Assembly (NCBI GenBank): GCA_022764165.1
Contig: JALERM010000034.1
Location: forward strand, 1-64,000
Direction of reading: 5' to 3'
DNA: 64,000 bases
Origin: Eubacterium sp.
GTDB taxonomy: Bacteria; Bacillota; Clostridia; Lachnospirales; Lachnospiraceae
Shown here piece after piece: positions 25,497 through 34,173 of this stretch (position 1 is its first letter; each line of letters opens with the position of its first letter). A program made the position numbers and the translations under genes. The notes under the pieces are model-generated. The model had not been told where the DNA came from. It did no database searches and saw only the letters and a program-made list of their open reading frames with translations.

Positions 25497-27818
25497 TTAT
25501 GGAATTTCACAACATTTTATGTATTTCCAGATAATTTTTTTATATCCTGACATACTGCTCCACAGCCAGCCGGCAATTTTTTTATAAAATTCATAACACT
25601 CCTGTCTGATTTCTTCTGAAATGCTCTCCTGACTGTAAGCGGCTTCCTGTACAGTCCTGATGAAATGGACAAATGCTCCTGTCTCTATACAGTCCAGTTT
25701 TTCTTCCATTTTCCCGGCAAATTCCAGATCACCCGCTGCTGCCACACACAATCCTGCATCACACAGCATCTGATACAAGGCATAGGAAATTTCACAAATA
25801 CCACTGTTACAGTTTTCTTGGAAAAACATCCGGCGTCTCTTCTGTAACACTCGTTTTCGATTTGCCCGGATACCCATCCAAAAACCAGCGATTACTGCCG
25901 CCGTTACCACCGTCATCAGCAGAATCACCGGCAGCTTCCGGCTTCCGGCAGCTTTTCCCTCATTCCCTGTCTGTGTCTGGTCAGTATTTTGTCCCGATTC
26001 TCCTGTCTGTTCCGTTTGGGAAGGCTCTGGAGACACTGTCACGGATACAGTATCCGGTTCGCCCGTTTCCGGCACCGGAATTTCCGAAGGCTGAAACGCC
26101 TGCTGTACAGATTCTTCCACTCCGCCCTGATTGATTCCTGTAGAATATCCGGGAGTTACTTCCAATGGGATCCAGCCTTTTCCGGCCCGGTATACTTCCA
26201 CCCAGGCATGAGCTTTGGTGTCAGGTATTTCTGCCACATAACCAGTTTCTTTTTCCACAAACGCATCCGGTGATGCCACATATCCGGTCACATACCTTGC
26301 CGGCACGCCCATCAGCCGCAGCATCAGAGTTGCCGTTGTGGCAAAATGAATACAGTATCCTTTTTTCTGTTCAAAAAAGAAATACTCAGTAAAATCTTCG
26401 TCAACCGGTACCGGCTCCAGATCCATACTATACTCCCGTCCATTTTTCACGTCTTCTGCCACAAAATCAATGACTTCCTGTACAGTGGTATAATCCTTCT
26501 GATTACAGTATTCTTTCAGACGCTCTAATCCCCTGGAAGGAACTTTCAGATACTGATCTGCAACATATTCTCTGTATCGGGCTTCCACTTCCGATTCTAC
26601 TGAAAGTGCCGCTCCCGGACCCAGCCATCTGCGCCAGTTCGTATAACCCGTATACATATTTTCTTTGTCCGCACTGGAATAATAACTGTCTCCATAGAGA
26701 TTTTTACTATTCGGCGTTTCAAATCCGTAAGGCACATATCCGTATTCACCTCCCGGATTAATCCGTTCCACAAGTACACTGCCGGCTTCTTCCTCTGCTT
26801 TTCCCGCAAGATAGCGATACAGAATATTCTGCACCTGATATGCCCCATCACCATTTCCAAACACATCATAAAATGCCTGGTCATCTGACCGGTGCCAGTA
26901 ATCTCCTTCATAAGTATCCCCAACAAATCCTCTCAGATAAACGCTGTACTCCGGTTTTTCCGGCAGGGTGACGATCAGGTCTGTCTGCTGGTCCTGCTCT
27001 ACCGGATAATTATTCAGGCTGCCGTCTGCGGCAGGATCGTGATTTCCCCACAACCCATTCTGGCTCCGCATAACTGCTGCAGCCTGATCCGTTATCTGCT
27101 GTACTTTCTGATACAGATCTGCATTCCAGTTCTCTGCATGCTGATAGAGAAGCGGTCCCAGAACCAGTTCACAGACAATCGTCAGAGACAGTACCATACC
27201 CGCTGCCCAACAGCCGGTTTTACATAAAATCCTGTTATTTCTGATTCCTTTGTAATAACGCATGGCAGTCAGTATCAGGATACTGCCTGCTGTGAGATAA
27301 AGTCCCCATCCCTGAAAGGTATTTCCACACAGAAGTTCCAGGATAAATATAAGAACCATAATTAAGATCAGCATGGCAGTCCGGCCTTTCTGCACCACCA
27401 GATGACCAAGAGCCAGAATCAGCACTGAAAACAGCAGAATCAGAAAGTATTCTCCCTGCTCTTCCTCCACCGGAATCTGCCGTCTGGCAAGAGTAATTCC
27501 GTAATAACGGTCAAGGCTGGCACGCACGCCATTTTCCAGTACAAGATAGCCGCTGAGAACCGTTTTCCACCTCAGCAAACCTCCTGCAAACCACGGAATA
27601 TTCCATCCGTACCAGAAAATTTTCCCTGTTTTTTTGCCACATTTTCCAATTCCAAAAAACAGACAGTCCACCACGATAAATGCCGCCACAATTCCCAGAT
27701 GCAGTTCCAGACCAAAGCTTTCCACAGCCATCTGTAAAGCACCAATCATGCAGGCAGCCAGACAGATACATCGCAAAAACAGAATTTTGTAAATCTCTTT
27801 GATTCCCCTTTTACTCAT
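25497..27818 (-). CDS. TgpA-like membrane transglutaminase
   Basis: About 773 residues. The ATG at 27818 overlaps the stop of the DUF58 gene (ATGA), so the two are translationally coupled; a longer frame start at 27854 lies in the DUF58 gene. The N-terminal third has about six to eight membrane helices. An extracytoplasmic region follows, with a transglutaminase core whose catalytic triad motifs are KKGYCIHFATT, AHAWVEVY and GWIPLEVTPG. After a Thr/Glu/Pro-rich linker there is a last membrane helix (LPVILLMTVVTAAVIAGFWMGI) and a cytoplasmic tail. With MoxR and DUF58 it forms a widespread three-gene set of unclear function, possibly protein cross-linking or processing at the cell surface. Confidence 0.88.
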   Translation of the reverse strand: MSKRGIKEIYKILFLRCICLAACMIGALQMAVESFGLELHLGIVAAFIVVDCLFFGIGKCGKKTGKIFWYGWNIPWFAGGLLRWKTVLSGYLVLENGVRASLDRYYGITLARRQIPVEEEQGEYFLILLFSVLILALGHLVVQKGRTAMLILIMVLIFILELLCGNTFQGWGLYLTAGSILILTAMRYYKGIRNNRILCKTGCWAAGMVLSLTIVCELVLGPLLYQHAENWNADLYQKVQQITDQAAAVMRSQNGLWGNHDPAADGSLNNYPVEQDQQTDLIVTLPEKPEYSVYLRGFVGDTYEGDYWHRSDDQAFYDVFGNGDGAYQVQNILYRYLAGKAEEEAGSVLVERINPGGEYGYVPYGFETPNSKNLYGDSYYSSADKENMYTGYTNWRRWLGPGAALSVESEVEARYREYVADQYLKVPSRGLERLKEYCNQKDYTTVQEVIDFVAEDVKNGREYSMDLEPVPVDEDFTEYFFFEQKKGYCIHFATTATLMLRLMGVPARYVTGYVASPDAFVEKETGYVAEIPDTKAHAWVEVYRAGKGWIPLEVTPGYSTGINQGGVEESVQQAFQPSEIPVPETGEPDTVSVTVSPEPSQTEQTGESGQNTDQTQTGNEGKAAGSRKLPVILLMTVVTAAVIAGFWMGIRANRKRVLQKRRRMFFQENCNSGICEISYALYQMLCDAGLCVAAAGDLEFAGKMEEKLDCIETGAFVHFIRTVQEAAYSQESISEEIRQECYEFYKKIAGWLWSSMSGYKKIIWKYIKCCEIP

Positions 27819-28903
27819 ACCCACACTCCTTCTGTGAGAACATCTCTGGCACATCCGGACAACTCCATTTCCAATTGGCCATTTTTCCAGAGTTCTTTTT
27901 TCAAATTAAACAAAAGCTGAGTATGCCAGGTTTCTCCCCTGTATTTTTCCCGGTACAGTTCCTCCATGATAATTTCTTCCTCATAAGGACCCGCAGAAAA
28001 TATCCTTTCCGTCAGAAGATAAATATCTTCCGGTTCTGTTATTGCGATTCTTTCCAGGTCTTTCTGCTTCTTATTAAACCAGACTGCATAATGTTCGCAT
28101 CCGGCCTGCAGAAGCCCCTGAGAAAGTGCCAGACCTGCTTCCAGATATTCATCCAGATATCCTGTTGTTTCTCCGCTTCCAATCTGCATATCCCAGAACA
28201 CCACCACAGGATTACCCACGGGAAGACTGTACTCTTTCACCATCAGCTCATCCGTCCGTGCACTCAATTTCCAGTGAATACTCTGCATCCTGTCTCCGCC
28301 ATGATATTCCCGTATCTGGAAGACCTCTGACGGATCATCTCCCGCTCTGTTTTTATCATATTCTTCACTTTCTTCCAGAAAATTTCTGGTACTTTCCCGG
28401 AGAAATACCGCAGCCTCGTAATATTCCGGCAGTACTGCCAGGGTTTCTTTCTCTCTGACCTTCTTTTTTCTGGAAAAAATCCGAAAAATATCATAGATCT
28501 TTACTTCTTTGATTTCCAAAATCAATAGACCACAGTGTTCTGATGATATCTCTTTTGTTATTCTTGTCTTTCTTCCATATGCCATTCCCCACAACACTAC
28601 CTGCTCCGTCTGATCATAAAAATGGTTTCTGACAGTAAATTCCACCCGTATCCGCGGAAGCGGTATCCTGTGTTTCATCTCAATTTCAATACCCGCCTGT
28701 ACCGGCTGATTTTTTTCTGCCACTCCGATGGAAAGGCAGGGACGAATCTGCATCTTTCTCACCGCAATTTGCAAAAATAGAAAGGAAATAACAGGAAGAA
28801 AGAATTCCAGTGCCGCCAGTCCCAAAAGTGCCCTGCTGTAATACAGAATCCCAAGGTACACAGTAACCAGCCACAGGAACAAATAGATCAATTTACCCTT
28901 CAT
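27815..28903 (-). CDS. DUF58 domain protein
   Basis: A 362-residue protein with two membrane helices at the N terminus (LIYLFLWLVTVYLGILYYS and LLGLAALEFFLPVISFLFL, residues 4-45). A beta-sheet region (about 50-150) follows, then the DUF58 signature AGDDPSEVFQIREYHGGDRMQSIHWKLSART (quoted here only by its key parts GDD, REY, GD and HWKLSA) near 195-220, and a vWA-like C-terminal fold. DUF58 proteins always travel with MoxR ATPases and transglutaminase genes. The moxR stop lies 5 bases before its start, and its own stop overlaps the next start. Confidence 0.9.
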   Translation of the reverse strand: MKGKLIYLFLWLVTVYLGILYYSRALLGLAALEFFLPVISFLFLQIAVRKMQIRPCLSIGVAEKNQPVQAGIEIEMKHRIPLPRIRVEFTVRNHFYDQTEQVVLWGMAYGRKTRITKEISSEHCGLLILEIKEVKIYDIFRIFSRKKKVREKETLAVLPEYYEAAVFLRESTRNFLEESEEYDKNRAGDDPSEVFQIREYHGGDRMQSIHWKLSARTDELMVKEYSLPVGNPVVVFWDMQIGSGETTGYLDEYLEAGLALSQGLLQAGCEHYAVWFNKKQKDLERIAITEPEDIYLLTERIFSAGPYEEEIIMEELYREKYRGETWHTQLLFNLKKELWKNGQLEMELSGCARDVLTEGVWV

Positions 28904-28908
28904 ATGAT

Positions 28909-29856
28909 TTATTTCCTCACTACTGATGGTTTCTGTGTTCCGTCCAGAACATCTTTTAATACACTTTCCGCTGTAACATGATTGACCCTCGCTCTGGCAT
29001 TCATACGGACACGGTGAGTCACCACATCCAGGAATACATCCTCAACATCCTCCGGAAGCACATACTTTCTTCCCCGCAGATACGCAAGTGCCTGTACCAT
29101 TTTTGCCAGAGCAATGGTTCCTCTGGGGCTGACCCCCAGCTCAATCAGAGAATGATTTCTGGTTGCATTTACCAATTTTCCCATATAGCGGTAAACCGCA
29201 TCATGGATAAATGTATTTCCCGCCAGTTCCCTGATTTTAAGAAGTTCTTCACCATCCATTACCGGATTGACCAGTTCCAGCGGATCCGTATTAATTTTAC
29301 CTTTTACAATCTGCAGTTCATATTCCATATCCGGATATCCCATACTCATACAGATCATAAAACGATCCAGCTGAGACTCCGGAAGTAAAGATGTTCCTGC
29401 ACTTCCCACCGGATTCTGCGTTGCAATCACCACAAATGGTTTTGGTAATTCTCTTGTCACATGGTCTACGGTAACCTTTCCTTCTTCCATGACTTCCAGA
29501 AGTGCAGCCTGTGTCTTGGGAGAAGTCCGGTTAATCTCATCCGCAAGAAGCAGATTACACATCACTGCACCCGGCTGATAAACGAACTGATTGGTATCCT
29601 TCTGATACAGAGAAAAACCTGTCACATCTGCCGGCAGCACATCCGGCGTAAACTGAATCCGGTTCTGGTTCAGGTTCAGGGCACGGGAAAATGCCAGTGC
29701 CAGTGTGGTTTTTCCCACACCGGGAATATCTTCAATCAATATATGCCCGCCTGCAAGGATTGCCGTCATTACTTTTACGATACAGTCATCTTTCCCTATG
29801 ACTGCTTTTTTTATTTCTGCTATTGCCCGGATTACCGGGTTTTCTGTCTGTTTCAT
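28909..29856 (-). CDS. MoxR-family AAA+ ATPase
   Basis: A 315-residue AAA+ ATPase of the MoxR family. Walker A is GVGKTT (about 43-48), Walker B is the LLADEINRTSPKTQAALLEVMEE segment, and sensor 1 is VIATQNPVG. The AAA_lid_2 domain includes GVSPRGTIALAKMVQALAYLRGR. MoxR proteins act as chaperones that assemble or activate vWA-domain partners. It is the first gene of the moxR, DUF58, transglutaminase run. GAGGAGA precedes the ATG. The gap of 176 bases to the converse GH3 terminator holds its promoter region. Confidence 0.92.
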   Translation of the reverse strand: MKQTENPVIRAIAEIKKAVIGKDDCIVKVMTAILAGGHILIEDIPGVGKTTLALAFSRALNLNQNRIQFTPDVLPADVTGFSLYQKDTNQFVYQPGAVMCNLLLADEINRTSPKTQAALLEVMEEGKVTVDHVTRELPKPFVVIATQNPVGSAGTSLLPESQLDRFMICMSMGYPDMEYELQIVKGKINTDPLELVNPVMDGEELLKIRELAGNTFIHDAVYRYMGKLVNATRNHSLIELGVSPRGTIALAKMVQALAYLRGRKYVLPEDVEDVFLDVVTHRVRMNARARVNHVTAESVLKDVLDGTQKPSVVRK

Positions 29857-29981
29857 GTATACTCTCCTCTTCCGGATACCCCCTTCTTTGGTATCCTGTG
29901 TGACAACTACCGTTTCGTTTTTATTGTACCAAACCCAAACCGGGGTGTAAATGTCTTTACCGCAAACTCTGTGAAAACACA

Positions 29982-30017
29982 GAAAAAGCAGGAAAATTGA
30001 TATTCCCTGCTTTTTCC
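29982..30017 (-). terminator. Terminator of the GH3 gene
   Basis: On the minus strand AAAAAGCAGG pairs with CCTGCTTTTT around a 13-base loop, with the T run following. It lies 16 bases after the stop codon. Confidence 0.8.
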
Positions 30018-30032
30018 ATACTTCTATTTCTA

Positions 30033-32582
30033 TTATTTCACCTGAATATAAGGCTTCATTCCTTCAAACTGTGCACCGTAAGCTGCGCAGTCCTCGTATC
30101 CCAGTGTCTGATAAATCACTCTGATCATTCGTTTTACACAGGCTTTCAGATCTTCTCTGGACAGGCTTCCATCTGCCAGTGCGGCTCTGATATTTTCGCT
30201 GTCTCCGGCATATCCCGGCATGATCAAATCATTTCCTGCCTCTACGCATTTCCAGGAAAGGCTTCCTCCCTGCGGCATAGTGGTTGTCCAGTCTGTCATA
30301 ATAATTCCCTGGAAATCCCACTCATTTCTTGCTGCCTCTGTACAGGTATCTTTACAGTTTGCTGCATGAACACCATTAATCAGGTTATATGATGTCATAA
30401 TTGCCATCGGCTGAGAAGTCTTTACTGCAATCTCAAATCCTCTCAGATAGATTTCACGCAGTGTTCTCTCAGAAAGTACGCTATTGGAACCCATACGGTT
30501 GTCTTCCTGGTTGTTGCATGCAAAATGCTTAATGGTAGTTCCCACACCTTCCACGGACTGAACACCGCGGGTGATTGCAGCTGCCATTACACCACTTACC
30601 AGCGGATCCTCGGAATAATACTCAAAGTTTCTTCCGCAAAGCGGATTTCTGTGAATGTTCATACCCGGTGCCAGCCACCATGCAACACCAAATTCCTGCA
30701 TTTCCACTGCCACTGCTTTGCCGGCTTCTTCCAGAAGTTCCGGATCCCATGTCTGTGCCAGAAGTGTTCCTACCGGAATAGCAGTACAGTACTGGTAATA
30801 ATTATCTGCACCTTCATATTCTTTGTTTTCACTGAAGAATCCGCCTTCCAGTGCTGCCAGAAGTCCCATTCCATATAATTCTCCGGTCTTTGGGTTTACG
30901 CTGTATTTCTTAATCAAACGAAGTCCTGCCGGACCGTCTGCCATGGAAATACCCGGTACGTCCCATTTTTCTTCCAGTGCTCCGCTTGTCTCTCCGGCTG
31001 CTCCCGGAACCATGATTCCGGCTGAACCCAGTGCATTTTCCTGCCCCTTACTTACCTCACCGATTACCATGGCAATCAGTTCTTCGTCAGAAAGCTTGTC
31101 TACCAGTTCTTCTGCCTTCTTGTCAAATTCATTGGCAGCTATTTTTTCTGTTTTTACTTCCTGCGGTGCAAATACTATCGGCTGCATACCTTTTTCCTGT
31201 GCATCTTTCTGCCATTCAACTTCCCATGCCAGTGCTGCTTCTTCCGGACGGACAATTTCATTCAGTTCTTCCTGCAGCGGACAGATAGACTGTACTTTTT
31301 CGATAACTGCAGTTTCCTCTGCCAGAAGCACACCAACCAGTTCCAGATTTCTGGAGGAATTACCTACCCAGATACCGTACTGACCTTTTTCAACAACCCA
31401 GGCTGCCTGTTTCTCATCAAAGGAAGCCATCATTTTAGACGGAACAGTAATTGTCATCGTCTGGCTTTCACCCGGCTGCAGCAATTTTGTCTTGGCAAAA
31501 CCGCACAGTCTTCTGTATTCTTTTGCCATACATCTCTGCGGGCAGGATACATATACCTGTGCAACTTCTTTTCCGGCATATGCAGAACCTGTATTTTTCA
31601 CTGTCACATTCAGACTTACAGAATCTTTATCTGCACAAAGTCCGTCCGCTGCAACAGCAAAATCCGTATAGGAAAGTCCGTAACCGAACGGATATTCCAC
31701 CTCTTTCTGGAAGCTGTCAAAATAGCGGTATCCCACATAGATACTTTCTTCATATTTTTCAGTCTGAATATTACCATTATTGTGACTGAATGTCTCTGCA
31801 TTTGGGAAATCACTGTAATTCTTTGCCCAGGTAGCTGTCAGTTTTCCGCTTGGGTTTACTGCTCCTGTCAGCACATCAGCCAGTGCGTTGCCGCCTTCCA
31901 TTCCCGGCTGAACCAGATGCAGGATTGCTTTTACGTTAGACACAGCCAGAATTTCCTTCATATCAATCTGTCCGCCCACATTTAAAATCACAATCACATC
32001 TTCACAATTCTCAGAAATAACTCTCAGATCTTCTTTTTCATGCTCTGTGAGATAATAATCACCGGCTTTATCAAAACGATCTGCGCCTTCACCAGCAATG
32101 CGGCTTACAACATAGATACCTGTTTTTGCATCCTGAAAATCCTCTTTCACAATCGGACGGCCTGACGGCATTTCATATGCATGAGAAGCATAAATCTGGA
32201 ATAACTCCATAGGATCTTTTCCTTCTGCCGCCTTAAAAATACTATCTCTCCATTCCACTCTGGACTGTCTGTAAATTGATTTGAAATCTTCTACCCAACA
32301 GCTGCTGGTCACTTCAAATCCTGCATTTACAATTCCCTGATAAATACTTACCACTTCACGTTCATTCACATCTCCTGAACCTGTACCGCCTTTGATTGTC
32401 TGTCCTGCACCACTTCCAAACAGAGCTACCTTACTTCCTTTTTCCAGCGGAAGCACACCATCATTTTTCAACAATACAATACCGTCTGCTGCTGCTTTGC
32501 GGGCGACTGCACGATTCTTCAATTCTCTCGCAGAAACTGCAGGATTCTTTGTTCCACTGAAAGTTCTGATTTTTCTCTTCAT
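30033..32582 (-). CDS. Glycoside hydrolase family 3 enzyme, permuted domain order
   Basis: About 849 residues from the ATG at 32582, which has AAAGGAG before it; an upstream frame start at 32615 lies in a hairpin. Domain order is reversed relative to most GH3 enzymes. The GH3 C-terminal alpha/beta sandwich comes first (DGIVLLKNDGVLPLE, GGTGSGDVN), a fibronectin III-like domain follows, and the catalytic TIM-barrel domain comes last (APGMNIHRNPLCGRNFEYYSEDP split over the active site, KHFACNNQE, and nucleophile aspartate in GIIMTDW near residue 760). This order is known for some rumen beta-glucosidases. No signal peptide, so it should hydrolyse imported oligosaccharides in the cytoplasm. Sugar specificity cannot be told. 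Confidence 0.9.
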   Translation of the reverse strand: MKRKIRTFSGTKNPAVSARELKNRAVARKAAADGIVLLKNDGVLPLEKGSKVALFGSGAGQTIKGGTGSGDVNEREVVSIYQGIVNAGFEVTSSCWVEDFKSIYRQSRVEWRDSIFKAAEGKDPMELFQIYASHAYEMPSGRPIVKEDFQDAKTGIYVVSRIAGEGADRFDKAGDYYLTEHEKEDLRVISENCEDVIVILNVGGQIDMKEILAVSNVKAILHLVQPGMEGGNALADVLTGAVNPSGKLTATWAKNYSDFPNAETFSHNNGNIQTEKYEESIYVGYRYFDSFQKEVEYPFGYGLSYTDFAVAADGLCADKDSVSLNVTVKNTGSAYAGKEVAQVYVSCPQRCMAKEYRRLCGFAKTKLLQPGESQTMTITVPSKMMASFDEKQAAWVVEKGQYGIWVGNSSRNLELVGVLLAEETAVIEKVQSICPLQEELNEIVRPEEAALAWEVEWQKDAQEKGMQPIVFAPQEVKTEKIAANEFDKKAEELVDKLSDEELIAMVIGEVSKGQENALGSAGIMVPGAAGETSGALEEKWDVPGISMADGPAGLRLIKKYSVNPKTGELYGMGLLAALEGGFFSENKEYEGADNYYQYCTAIPVGTLLAQTWDPELLEEAGKAVAVEMQEFGVAWWLAPGMNIHRNPLCGRNFEYYSEDPLVSGVMAAAITRGVQSVEGVGTTIKHFACNNQEDNRMGSNSVLSERTLREIYLRGFEIAVKTSQPMAIMTSYNLINGVHAANCKDTCTEAARNEWDFQGIIMTDWTTTMPQGGSLSWKCVEAGNDLIMPGYAGDSENIRAALADGSLSREDLKACVKRMIRVIYQTLGYEDCAAYGAQFEGMKPYIQVK

Positions 32583-32605
32583 CTTCGCTGCTCCTTTACA
32601 AAAAT

Positions 32606-32644
32606 AAATGGTCATGATATTTGTATTATATCATGACCATTTTA
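32606..32644 (-). terminator. Hairpin in the leader of the GH3 gene
   Basis: A 15-bp perfect stem AAATGGTCATGATAT with a 7-base loop, followed on the minus strand by ATTTTTG and then the GH3 ribosome binding site within about 25 bases. It could terminate the upstream ZIP message, attenuate GH3, or be an operator palindrome (TGGTCATGATAT arms). Confidence 0.6.
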
Positions 32645-32709
32645 TCTGTGTCAGTACTTAAATTATCTCATTTCTCAGTCAATATTGACTTTTTATTCAA
32701 ATAAAGAAA

Positions 32710-33486
32710 TTAACCTAAAGCCACATCCAGTATCATCATCAGTACAAACCCCACTGCAAATCCTATGGTTCCCACATTGCTGTGTTCTCCTTCGCTAGAT
32801 TCCGGTATCAGTTCTTCCACCACCACATAAATCATAGCTCCTGCTGCCAGAGCCAGAAGATATGGCAAAAGAGGCTCGATAAAACGAAACAGCAGAATCG
32901 TAATCCCTGCCGCGATCGGCTCCACAATTCCTGACATACCACCATATAAGAAGGCTTTCCCTTTTCCTTCACCTTCACTTCGAAGCGGCAGTGATATAAT
33001 AGCACCTTCCGGAAAATTCTGAATCGCAATTCCAATTGACAAAGCCATTGCTGATGCCAGCGTAATCTCTGTATTCTGTGCCATCATACCGGCAAATACA
33101 ACTCCCACTGCCATTCCCTCCGGTATATTATGCAGTGTCACTGCAAGGACAAGCATAGTTGTTTTTTTTAACGAAGTTTTCGGTCCCTCCGCCTCTTCAC
33201 TGCCCAGATGAAGATGAGGGGTGACTCGATCCATCACAAGCAGGAATGCAATACCCAGCAAAAATCCCACTGCTGCCGGAAGAAATGCCAGTTTGCCCAT
33301 ATGTTCTGACTGATTCATTGCCGGAATCAACAGTGACCACACGGATGCCGCCACCATAACTCCGGAAGCAAATCCCAAAAGTGCTTTCTGCACCACCGGT
33401 TTCAATTGACCTTTCAGAAAAAATACACATCCCGCACCGGCTGCTGTTCCGATAAAGGGAATCATCAATCCCAATAAAATCTCCAT
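32710..33486 (-). CDS. ZIP-family divalent metal transporter
   Basis: About 258 residues from the ATG at 33486, which has GGGGAGG before it. It has eight predicted membrane helices. A cytoplasmic loop with the histidine-containing RVTPHLHLGSEEAEGP lies between helices 3 and 4. Helix 4 has the ZIP signature HNIPEGMAVGV and helix 5 has IQNFPEGAIISLP, both with histidine or asparagine/proline-glutamate metal-site motifs. It most likely imports zinc, manganese or iron. It is followed by a hairpin before the GH3 gene and preceded by the ktrA gene in the same direction, about 30 bases away. Confidence 0.9.
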   Translation of the reverse strand: MEILLGLMIPFIGTAAGAGCVFFLKGQLKPVVQKALLGFASGVMVAASVWSLLIPAMNQSEHMGKLAFLPAAVGFLLGIAFLLVMDRVTPHLHLGSEEAEGPKTSLKKTTMLVLAVTLHNIPEGMAVGVVFAGMMAQNTEITLASAMALSIGIAIQNFPEGAIISLPLRSEGEGKGKAFLYGGMSGIVEPIAAGITILLFRFIEPLLPYLLALAAGAMIYVVVEELIPESSEGEHSNVGTIGFAVGFVLMMILDVALG

Positions 33487-33516
33487 AATTTCCTCCCCAT
33501 CCCACACATCAGGTTT

Positions 33517-34161
33517 TTATCTGGTTATTACCTTAATACTTTCTTCATTTCCCATAACCATCAGTGTTTCATCTGGTGAAAATATATGTTCCGGATGAGG
33601 CAACGGATAAATTCTCCCATCTTTTTTTGTCGCCAGGATACTTACTTTATACTTGTTCCGGATAGAAAGCTCCACGATACTTTTCCCATACCAGCTGCGG
33701 GGAACTGCTATTTCATAAATAGCATATTCGGAATCCAGAACAATATAATCAAAAATATTATCGGCACCAAACTTCACTGCCAGACGTTCCGCCAGTTCTC
33801 TTTCTCCATAGACCACATAATCTGCACCATTTCTCAGCAGAAGTTTCTTATGAATATCTCTGCTGGCCCGTGCAATTACATACGGTGCACCCATATCCTT
33901 TAGCAGCACTGTGATTTCCAGAGATACCTGAAATCTGTCTCCAATCGCAATCACACAGAGATCAAAATTGTCCACACCCAGGCTCTGAATGAATCTCTCA
34001 TCCGTCGCATCACCAATCTGAATATTCTGAACAATCTCAATAGCGGAATCCGCTCTTTCTTCACTGATTTCTACTGCCAGAACATCATTTCCTTCTTCAA
34101 TAAATTTCTTAGCCATGTGACGTCCAAATCGTCCAAGACCAATAATCAACACATTTTTCAT
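33517..34161 (-). CDS. ktrA: Potassium uptake regulator KtrA/TrkA
   Basis: A 214-residue cytoplasmic gating protein. The N-terminal RCK_N domain has the nucleotide-binding IGLGRFGRHMAKKF (GxGxxG) and the acidic VLAVEISEERAD end of beta-2. The C-terminal RCK_C domain (about 135-214) contains the IVELSIRNKYKVSILATKK segment. A ring of KtrA controls the KtrB channel in response to ATP/ADP and, in some species, cyclic di-AMP. It follows ktrB by 12 bases in the same operon. Confidence 0.92.
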   Translation of the reverse strand: MKNVLIIGLGRFGRHMAKKFIEEGNDVLAVEISEERADSAIEIVQNIQIGDATDERFIQSLGVDNFDLCVIAIGDRFQVSLEITVLLKDMGAPYVIARASRDIHKKLLLRNGADYVVYGERELAERLAVKFGADNIFDYIVLDSEYAIYEIAVPRSWYGKSIVELSIRNKYKVSILATKKDGRIYPLPHPEHIFSPDETLMVMGNEESIKVITR

Positions 34162-34173
34162 ACAAATACCTCT

